Assembly (NCBI RefSeq): GCF_018687715.1
Contig: NC_056766.1
Span: forward strand, 16,866,001-16,930,000
Direction: 5' to 3'
DNA from: Carya illinoinensis
Lineage: Eukaryota > Streptophyta > Magnoliopsida > Fagales > Juglandaceae
DNA: 64,000 nucleotides
Positions 56,219-64,000 of the stretch are shown here, piece by piece (the stretch's first letter is position 1; every line of letters begins with the position of its first letter). Position numbers and translations under genes: made by a program. The notes under the pieces are model-generated. The model was not told the DNA's origin, did not search any database, and saw only the letters and a program-made list of their open reading frames with translations.

Positions 56219-57882
56219 AATTAGTTACGATATCCATTAACTCCAATTGATATTCGAGAGGCCATGGATAATTTTGAAAGATTTGTGGTAAAATCTAGTA
56301 ATGTTTTTCTCTTTCAATTTACATATTCATTTACTTTTATAATTTAATTTAAATTCTTTTTCATTATCCTAATTTATTAATATTGATTATTTGATGTTTT
56401 TCTATATCATTGATGATTGAAGAGTCGAATACTGCATTGTTCATCTATTTGGAATCTTGAAGAATGAAGATTTGTTAAATTTTAAGATAATTTGGTTTTA
56501 TTTGAAATCTATATTTGGAACAATTATTGCTTATTTGCTTAAGACAATTTGATTTTGTTTGTAATGTGTATTAAATATTTAGTAGAGTTTTTTATTTATT
56601 TGTTTTTAGTTAAGTAGTAATTAGTATATAAGACTACAAGTAGTTTAGTAGTTATTAGTTACTAATAGTATAAATGACATTAAAATTAAAATGAAATTGA
56701 ATATTTAAAATTAATTTTAAAATTTCAGCAAAAAAAGCCCAAAATGTTGATGATCTTAACTAATGAATTGAGTCCTAAAAGATGATGAATTGGGCTTTAA
56801 AAAGGCCCAAAAGGAATAGCCCAAACTGTATAGAACCGACCAACCGACCGTGAATCGGCCGGTAACCGGTTCGGCCAGTTTCACCCCCCTTACATAGTCG
56901 GTTTCGGTTGGTTTCCATGTCTAAAAATAGTAAGCTAATCGGTTTCGATTTTTGAACGAAACCGAACCGAGTGGCCAGTTTTTTACCCTTACTTAACACT
57001 ACGTAAGAATTTATTTACCCATAAATATAATGGATAATAAAAATCTCAAGAGAGAAGTAAAATAAACAACAGCCATGAAAAATTCCCAGTTCTTCAGCCG
57101 CCTCTCCAAAAGAACTCTCTTTTTCATTAAAACTAAAAAACTATATATATCACGTGCGTCTTAACCCAGCCAAAAACCGAAAAAGCCCACAGCTTGCATC
57201 TCGTAATTGCCAGCTTGTGTCTCACGTCCAAGTCAAACCGAAAGAAGGCCCCAGCATACGTCTCGCATGCATAAAAACCAAGAGGCCCCGTGTAGTGTCT
57301 AAGCCCTCGGCAAGTCAAGACAAAATTCTCCCCAAAAGTCAAGCCAAATAAAACTTGCCTTATCACATAAAACCCAACCAAAGAAAGTAAAAGTCAAAAC
57401 TACCCTTTCCAATTCAAAAGACCAAAAGAAAAGATAATGATTCCTAATGGGTCTCATGTCAACTCATTCCAATGCTTGATTTCCTCCCTAAGTCTTCATG
57501 TGTATATCCATTAAAAAAGATCAAAACTGCCCCCAGAATTAAATCAAAATATCTACTTGCTGTGTTTCCCACTTGAAATCAAAAAGCATCCATGCACTTT
57601 ACTTCCAAACCATTAGCCTTCCGTCAAACTTAAAGGAATTCTTAAATTCTATTGTGTTGCTCCAAAATGAGAAGAAATTAGGTTGCTCCCTCTTTTAGAT
57701 CTCACTTTCTCTTTTATAATCAGAAATTAAATATAAAAAAAAATAGTACTTAGAAATATCTCAAAATAAATAAAAATTAAATTCGGGAATATAAATTAAT
57801 TTCAATAATTTCTATTCACATTTTAGCATTTTAGTCCAATAATAGAGTATTTAGAGTGCACTTTCGTGCACTCATCATCACC

Positions 57883-59655
57883 TTAGGTGGGGGCTCCACC
57901 AGGGCCGACTATAGAGGGACCTTATCTAGGATAGCCTTGTAGAAATGCAACTGGAGCATGTTGGCTTCCTGTGTTAGTTCATGTGGGCCTGCAGGTGTGA
58001 CGGGTGCCAATGGAGCTGCAACCGACATAAGCTCCACAACTAAAGCGACAATGGGAGAAGGAGTAGCTAACTTGCCAAGGCTGGCAGGGTTCTCTCCCTC
58101 TGATCTACACACAGGATTAACAGGATAGACTTGGGAGGCTGGGCACAGAGCAGGTATCACAGGCGGTGGCCATCGCACTTCAACTGCCTTTGACGATTGA
58201 CCCAGAGGGGACTGAGAAGGGAGCTCGGGCTACTGTTGGCCCTGACCTTTTCCCTGCAGGGTTTCTTCCCCTTGCCTTAGGCGACTGCATAGGAATGCCA
58301 CGGTCGGCAAAGATAGTGTGGCTGAGGGGTGGGAGATGCACCAATATGTTCTCCTCCCCAAAAAAAGCTTACAAGGAAACGGTGTTTGGATGGTTCTTCA
58401 CCCAATCCTTGATGATGGCTATACGATCAACTCGTCAGGAGTAGCCATTAGGTGCACTGCTTTATCTTCTGGAACAACACCCCACAGGGCCCTAACTAAG
58501 AACTCCACTCTGTTTATTTGCCTAATGGTAAGTTCTCATCCATGGCTCGACATGAAGAAGAACTTGTCGATCGAGTTCTTGATCTTGCGATACCTCTGCT
58601 CCAATATGATGAGGGTCTGCACCCCTTGAAACTGCAAATATTCCTGGCGCTCCTTATGATGTTGTGAGTCAAAAGGAACTTACGACCAATCAAGTCGGAA
58701 TGCTCTAGGCTAGACTTCAACAGGGCTTGCTACCATAGAATGCAGCAGCATATCAGAATCCTCCAAGCGTTCGGGTGAAGCTAGGAGGGAGCCAACCCTA
58801 GGCAATCTAAGACATCAAGAACGAGGTGAGGGAAAGGCAATCTCAGCCCGCAGGAGAACATGTTAGGGAAGAGAGCAACCCACGAGGCAAAACCCTTGGC
58901 ATCGGTGGCCCTTTCCTGCTACCCAAGGATCTAAAAAAATATCGTATTTGGGATGTGGTAGGTGAAAATCAACAACCATAGGAATTTCCATATAGCCCCT
59001 AAGCACTAGTGGAAACCAGCGTGGCCTTGCTCCAAGGTATGAACGTCAAGCACATCTTGCTCCCCAGAAATAGCAGGTTCGACAGTCTTCTTGGCAGAAT
59101 GAGAAAACTGGGATGCAAGGAGAAGATAAATGAAGTAAGAAGGGAACATGAAGGACAGGGTAGAGTTTATATAGAGAAGCAACGGTTGGCCTTCCAACTC
59201 CCATGAACTGGATGTGGGAGATGGAACAATTTGAATCCCACGTAATACGCAACACGACGTGAAGTGGGGAGAGCTGCCTGACATTCATCAATACAGAAGG
59301 GACAGAACGGGCATAATCAAGTACCAGAACCTGACCATTAGAAAACATGCAAATAAAGTTGGGGAGTGAAATGTCGTACGTCGCATCAAATGACGAGATC
59401 AACCAGGCAATCCATCGGCCCATCAGAGGACCTCGGCCTTGGAGCAAAAGTAGGCCTATGATTCCGAATGCACAAGAAATTCACCATGACGCAAAGGAAG
59501 AGGGAACACACCATCTTATGTGGACAAGTGAGTACAAATTGCGGGAAACCCTTGATGTGTTGGCAGATGGGAAGGAAGAGTTTGACGACGTGAGCTCACA
59601 TGATGAATGGATAGGTAGCCAAACCGCATTAATTGCGCCACCCCAAAATCCATGC
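57883..59655 (-). pseudogene. Right part of the older element hosting element B (minus-strand ORF fossil)
   Basis: GC-richer DNA with broken minus-strand frames. Examples are 58178-57909 (Pro/Val-rich), 58720-58514 and 59447-59046, which begins LQGRGPLMGRWIAWLISSFD and includes LPNFICMFSNGQV. The same segment carries no long plus-strand gene. Removing element B and one TCACC joins it to 34810-36160, so both are one unit. It looks like the large accessory ORF of a plant Gypsy element lying antisense to the LTR-like sequence at its right, as described for some Tat-clade elements. I cannot name the protein. Confidence 0.4.
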
Positions 59656-60056
59656 CGTATTAAAGGAATTTGACTGACGGAACTATTGAGAAGACACATC
59701 CCCCTGACACATGGCATGGGAAGCTGACTTTAGAAATCGAGTATAAAAGGCAATCTTCAAGTATTAGGAACTCGATGGAAACTCCTTATTCTTTTACACT
59801 AAACACTAAGGTGATACTAACTTTAACATCGGAAAGTCCCTGGCCACCACCATGGTCTTTGTCTCGTAGTACTTTCTTTGTATTTGTAGGCTTAAGACCG
59901 AAGATCCAAATTGCTAAAAGCCCGGCCCAAAGGCTTGTGAAACACGACATTAACAGTAACCATGAAAGGGCAGCACTACACTCACTGATGATTCCTACTA
60001 ATGAATCCTCCCGAGACATGCAATGTTCTTTTTTTTATGCAATTTTTTATTCCCCT
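59656..60056 (+). repeat. LTR-like segment with TATA box at the right edge of the older element
   Basis: It contains GAGTATAAAAGGC (about 59750-59762) followed at promoter-like distance by ACTAACTTTAACATCGGA and a GTCCCTGGCCACCACC stretch, phrases reminiscent of Tat-clade LTRs just downstream of the transcription start. It fades into AT-rich DNA after about 60056. A matching left LTR was not found, so this remains a suggestion. Confidence 0.35.
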
Positions 60057-60960
60057 TAAACATTTTTAAATAATAAAAGTTTATAATATTATTAAAAAAT
60101 ATTTCTTTAATTATTAAGTAAAATATATGCACCATTATCGGAATTCATAGCGATTTCCATCACGGAATTTCACCAACCAAGTGTTTATTAATAAAAAGCA
60201 AGAAAGAAAAAAGGTGCATGGAGACGAGTAATTGAGAGGGACCGAAATACCATAAGTAGAGGGGCTAAATGTTACAGATAACATTTGTGATAAGTCACGG
60301 GAACCACATGAAGATAATCTGCAGCAACCTCTTGACCATAGATAAGTATTATGGTTTGACCAGTGTTACTTATGAGGATGTAGCACGAGCTCGGTCTCGA
60401 GAAGGAATAAAATATTTTTTTTTTTTATTTTTTATTTAATTTTTATATTTTTAAATATATTTTTTAAAAATTTATAATATTATTAAAAAATACTTTCTTA
60501 ATTATTAAATAAAAAATTATCAAGAAACTAAGTATCCGTGACCATATCATATGTGTTATAGTTTCTGTTGTTTAATAAACTGTACTTATCTTATTCGATA
60601 ACTTATCTCTTTGTACTGCTATTACTTGTAATTTAGCCTTATCATTTGTAACTTCACACTTATCTGACAGCGACCTCAATATGAGAATGGCTGTGTAAAT
60701 TACACTTAATATACTTTGTTTTGGTATGTTGACCAAAGCACATTTTCTTCAAACTCTTTCACTAAATTCTATTCAAGTTGTAAACATCCTAAAGTGAAAA
60801 CTGAAAAGGCACTGCCTACCAGTTGGCGACGTGGATGGCGTGCTGCAGATCTCTCTCTCTCTCTCTCTCTCTCTTAGGGCATGGGATATACAGATTACAG
60901 ACAACCGGTCGTATGCAGCTAAAAAAGCTACCTGTTAATGGACAAAACACCCGAAGAGTT
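60057..60960. other. AT-rich intergenic DNA with a duplicated segment and CT repeat
   Basis: TTTATAATATTATTAAAAAA plus a following TTCTTTAATTATTAA-like stretch occurs at about 60079-60118 and again at about 60470-60508, a direct repeat roughly 390 bases apart. A CT microsatellite lies at about 60849-60874. No gene is recognised. The right edge is 5' flank of the methyltransferase gene at 61315. Confidence 0.5.
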
Positions 60961-61242
60961 TAATATATTGCTCTGCTTAGGAGCCACTCAACTCTGATAA
61001 CATGTCACCCATCTCTGGTGGAGCCAATTTCTTGGGCTTTGCTTTTTTGGGAAAGAAACGGCATGTGGAATTTGTGGCAGTCGTGGACAACATTTTCACC
61101 CTCCTTTTCAACAGTAGCAAGGCAAGGAAAGGAAGGCTGGAGATACGATATAGAGATCTTTTCTCCAGCGTTGGTTTTGTGTGTGGCTCTCTTTTTCTTA
61201 TCCCTACAAATTTCTTCTCCCCAAGTGATCTCTCTCCACTCT

Positions 61243-61249
61243 TATAAAT
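61243..61249 (+). promoter_or_regulatory. Candidate TATA box of the SAM methyltransferase gene
   Basis: TATAAAT in the context CACTCTTATAAATC lies about 66 bases before the ATG at 61315. That would place transcription start near 61275 and leave a leader of roughly 40 bases. An alternative is an upstream leader exon with the acceptor at TTTGCAG (61306-61312). Confidence 0.5.
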
Positions 61250-61314
61250 CATGCATTATCTCCTTGGCTCTCTTTTATTAGCTTTCTCGAACTTCCGGGG
61301 TGTTATTTGCAGGC

Positions 61315-63230
61315 ATGTCAGACCAAGAAAATGCCTTGCCTACAGACCCAACTTGGCCTGAGCTTAAGCTCCCAGAACTGCTATATACAGACACGGTTAA
61401 AGAAGTCCATGCCACCATTGAAAATGAATGGGATCCCCTCCTGAGCTCAGCGTGTCAAACAGCTGCAGGAAGAGCACTTTGGAAGCATTTGATCCATGAC
61501 CCTCTTGCAGACTTGCTTGCCGGAGAATCTTACCTCACAAGCCTGTATGAGAAGATCAAGAAAGACCGTGTCAACAATGCACGAGAAGTTTCTGGGGTGA
61601 TTCTTGCTGTCCGGACCCTCTGGTTTGATTCCAAACTTGAAGCTGCTCTGAATTCCTTCACTAGCAGAGAAGCCCAGGTTGTCATTCTCGGTGCAGGTCA
61701 GTAACTCTGCTTAACCACAAATCCTTGCATTTGTTTAACCAGCAATCATGTTACATTGTACTATATATAGACGAATTCAGTTGAAACTAAAGAGATTCTA
61801 ATTGTTGCCATATTTTTGGATGACCAATGCCTCAAATCATAACTAGGATTATCTATCATTCCAGACAAGTGATTTAGTTATGTTAACTTGTCATATGTTT
61901 GACAGGGTTAAAGATCTGTTGCCTTTGTATAGTCTTGGGGATTCTCATCATAAAAAACCTAATTGTCATATGCTGCTTTCTCAATCCTGCTCTGAACTAA
62001 ATCAGCTGATTAAAACCACACCCTGACTTAAAGAGAAAATGATAGGTCCAGAGCTTCTTGCAAATTGTTTCTCCTGATAGCTGGCAGATACATATGCACA
62101 CTGCAGAAAGCCAATATAATTCAATCGATAAAGTTTTGAACTGTGGCCAATTTATAAAGTAGTTACCATGTATACTTGAATCACTTTATCACCAGTTGCC
62201 ATGTCAATAACTTGCATCCAAGATGGGTAATGTTTGAGAAGCATCAGGTGTGCTCGCATTCCCAGTTCAAATGAGGATCCTCTTTTTTTTGATAAATAAA
62301 AAAAAAAAAAGTCTAAAGACCATGCAAACGCAACATGTTTTTTTTATCCAGTTATACCCGGACCGTTCTCGCACCCACACCACACAAATTAGGTTAATCA
62401 TCGGTTTTTTTACTTATGGGACATGGCCCCTGTAGAAATTGTTTGCACCCAAGGTTTGAAGCTTAGACCTGGGTAGCATACCCTTAAGACCAAAGTCCTT
62501 ACCACTTGAGCTGTTCCCTAGTGGTTAACTCCAGCTAAATTGTCATCTGTATTCATTATTATTTTGAGATTACATGTCTTTGGTCTTTTGTCCTGTAGGA
62601 ATGGATGCAAGGGCATACCGTTTAAGCTGTTTGAAGGACAGTGATGTTTTTGAAGTTGATTTTCTCAAAGTTTTGCAAGTGAAAACCACTCTCCTGCAGG
62701 CAGCAATGGAAACCACAAATGAACACCAGCATCTAAAACTGAAATCAAAATCCCTGACCAGGGTGGCAGCTGACATCAGAGATATTGACTGGCATGAAAA
62801 GCTTCAAATATCAGGTTTTGTGCCAGAGAAGAACACAATTTGGGTTCTTGAAGGTATACTTTACTACCTGTCACAGCCCCAGGCGATGCAGGTACTGAAG
62901 ACCATAGCGGAGAAGTGTGCCTTAACCAGCACAGTCCTATTAGCAGACTTCATGAACAAATCGTCAACCACACTTTCAAGTTCCATCTTCCACTTCTACA
63001 GTGATTGGCCTGATCATCTTCTGCCATCTCTTGGGTTTTCCCATGTTAAGCTGTCACAAATTGGTGATCCAGATGCTCATTTTGGGTTAATGCATGATCC
63101 CCAAAATCTGTTCAACAGGCTTCGCAGCTTGCCTAGATCACTACAAAACCACCCAGATGATGGAACACCATGCTGTCGCTTATATTTGGTGCAGGCTTCT
63201 GGTTCACCCAACCAAACCATTCTTCCATAG
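61315..63230 (+). CDS. SAM-dependent methyltransferase, leucine carboxyl methyltransferase family (2 exons, 337 aa)
   Basis: Exons are 61315-61696 and 62599-63230, GT-AG, phase 1, 1014 nt with TAG. The family (Pfam LCM, TIGR00027-type; Arabidopsis At5g42760-like) transfers methyl groups from SAM; the plant substrate is unknown to me. The first exon has AREVSGVILAVRTLWFDSKL, typical for the region before motif I. The SAM site VVILGAGMDARAYRL is built across the intron. Second-exon landmarks are the acidic residue after strand 2 (DVFEVDFLKVLQVK, about 150), ADIRDIDWHEKL and the family signature NTIWVLEGILYYL, then LLADFMNKS. The C-terminus is conserved to about residue 325. There is no signal peptide or membrane segment, so it is probably cytosolic or plastid-associated. 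The ATG at 61315 was chosen over an in-frame GTG at 61300. The intron carries a SINE. Confidence 0.92.
62281..62525 (-). mobile_element. tRNA-derived SINE in the intron of the SAM methyltransferase gene
   Basis: Read on the minus strand it starts AACAGCTCAAGTGGTAAGGA (A-box-like). It continues TCTTAAGGGTATGCTACCCA, then GGTCTAAGCTTCAAACC (B-box-like) and TTGGGTGCAAACAATTTC, and runs toward a T/A-rich tail at 62281-62310. The block 62427-62508 matches 28602-28690. It is antisense to the host gene. Flanking duplications were not defined. Confidence 0.65.
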
Positions 63231-64000
63231 AGAGCCGAGAGATCAGTAATAATATAAGAAGACAGCTAGCAGTTATAGCATAGATTTAGGCATCATTGTT
63301 TGTAGTACTGCTCTAAAATGTATGTAAAGTACTAAACCTGAAGATAATCAGAAGGAAAACATGATAGCCGTTAGATGGTTCTCCTGCAATTGTGCAGGTA
63401 TATAAACTCGCAGAGCTCTCAAGTAGTTCCAATTTTCTCCAAGAAAAAAATGGAGCATAAAGACTTCCTTAGAGAAGGAACTTTCTAATAGTTCTGTATT
63501 TATCAACTCATATTAATAGCAAATTCTAATTACTTCTATTGTTTGCTGCAATCTGGTTTAGCTGGAATAGTCTAAATAAAAGGTGAAATTGATGGGGGAA
63601 AGTTATTCATAACTGATTCATCCGATGAAGGTTCTTCATTATTGCAACAATTAAGAGGACAACCACAGCAGATTGTTTAGATGAGGATCAGAAGGTTCAG
63701 CCAAGATTCTCATCGTCCCATCACGCCACTAACCATTGGTAAACCTTTCGTATGCACAGAAAGCACAGTAAAGGAGAGCTCAAAATTGTCTTTAAATATA
63801 GCTGAAATGAAACGAAATAATTGACTTATAACTATGCCAAGATGCTTAGCACTGAAGGTTGGATTTCTGTCACCTTTTTTCTCCAAGGATGCAGATTTAT
63901 GACCAAACCTTAGAAGTATCTGTTCTATACTCACATAGTTCTGTGCCCTTCACCACAAAGAGAAGAACCCAAGTCTGGTGGATGAAAGATTAAGACAAAA
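63231..64000. other. 3' flank of the SAM methyltransferase gene; nothing else recognised
   Basis: The first about 100-350 bases are probably its 3' UTR. Later sequence has a minus-strand open frame at 63710-63934 with no recognisable motif. It might be an exon or UTR of a gene continuing beyond the window. Confidence 0.35.

Larger units (their letters stand above)
52959..56991 (+). mobile_element. hAT transposon (4,033 bp) with decayed transposase
   Basis: CTTAACTC (52951-52958) and CTTAACAC (56992-56999) are an 8-bp target duplication with one mismatch. The ends are TAAGGCTATACAGAAAC and the inverse TAAGGGTAAAAAACTGG, short imperfect terminal repeats. Both subterminal regions (52970-53130 and 56825-56985) are rich in AACCGACC / GGTCGGTT-type words, candidate transposase-binding clusters. 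Copies of the same LTR without the insertion read CCTAACCCTACTTGA at about 38740 and 47360, giving the empty site. The central part holds a transposase pseudogene. Confidence 0.9.
36161..57877 (-). mobile_element. Gypsy (Athila-type) element B, split by element A and a hAT transposon
   Basis: LTRs are 36161-37724 (3' LTR, 1564 bp) and 52286-57877 (5' LTR, about 1551 bp once the hAT and its duplication are subtracted). TCACC occurs at 36156-36160 and at 57878-57882, a perfect 5-bp target duplication. Both LTRs read TGATTACAC...CACTCATCA on the plus strand. Internal DNA is 37725-38051 joined to 48047-52285 around element A. It carries a decayed gag and protease, but RT, RNase H and most of integrase are missing. 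B is therefore a non-autonomous deletion derivative and older than A and the hAT. Confidence 0.9.
52286..57877 (-). repeat. 5' LTR of element B, interrupted by a hAT transposon
   Basis: LTR sequence is 52286-52958 and 57000-57877, the rest being the hAT element and one copy of its 8-bp duplication. The right end GTGCACTCATCA is followed by TCACC. Confidence 0.88.

Noticed and set aside
60977..61252. Overlapping open frames on both strands just upstream of the SAM methyltransferase (81-91 codons)
   Set aside because: No recognisable motif on either strand, no conserved start context, and the region overlaps the likely promoter with TATA at 61243. Chance open frames are more likely.
61300..61314. 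In-frame GTG upstream start for the SAM methyltransferase
   Set aside because: Plant genes very rarely start at GTG, and an ATG follows five codons later at 61315 with family-like sequence directly after it.

Overview
The window is nuclear DNA of a dicotyledonous plant. It has intron-rich genes with GT-AG junctions, plant-only protein families and a dense load of plant retrotransposons and MITEs. A woody Fagales (walnut/hickory-like) host is my guess from the repeat style only. Three genuine protein-coding genes can be rebuilt exon by exon. (1) 616-6693, minus strand, 8 coding exons, 728 aa: a Golgi-type putative methyltransferase of the PMT28 kind. (2) 19842-29522, minus strand, 12 coding exons, 486 aa: a CNNM/DUF21 membrane protein with CBS domains. 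(3) 61315-63230, plus strand, 2 coding exons, 337 aa: a leucine-carboxyl-methyltransferase-family SAM methyltransferase. All splice phases close without forcing. I see no functional link between the three genes.

Everything between the genes is mainly transposable elements. 7.5-18.3 kb holds two MITEs, a 'tail-only' poly(A) insertion with a 16-bp target duplication, a TGCTC/GAGCA-rich repeat field, and a LINE (11.2-18.2 kb) split by a Copia element (13.4-16.5 kb). The introns of gene 2 contain a MULE-like MITE with a 9-bp target duplication, a 5'-truncated LINE with a 13-bp duplication, a TRIM-like miniature LTR element and a SINE. A second copy of that SINE lies in the intron of gene 3. 30-34.8 kb has several foldback elements, a non-autonomous hAT element and a Copia pol fossil carrying its own MITE.

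The centrepiece is a nested stack from about 34.8 to 60.05 kb. An old, probably Tat-like element remnant was hit by Athila-type Gypsy element B (36161-57877, TSD TCACC). B was later hit by a second, nearly intact copy A of a related element (38052-48046, TSD AGTGT), and in its 5' LTR by a 4.0-kb hAT transposon (52959-56991, 8-bp TSD with one mismatch). Related LTR and internal copies in the same window act as empty-site controls, so insertion order can be read directly from the sequence. Element A has gag, protease, RT, RNase H and integrase, broken by only one 1-nt deletion and two nonsense codons. Element B has lost about 2.6 kb including RT and integrase.

I did not find a new enzymatic or defence system. 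The notable content is the nested-insertion record, small non-autonomous elements lodged in introns, and simple repeats sitting on functional positions of gene 2 (next to its start codon and in one splice acceptor).
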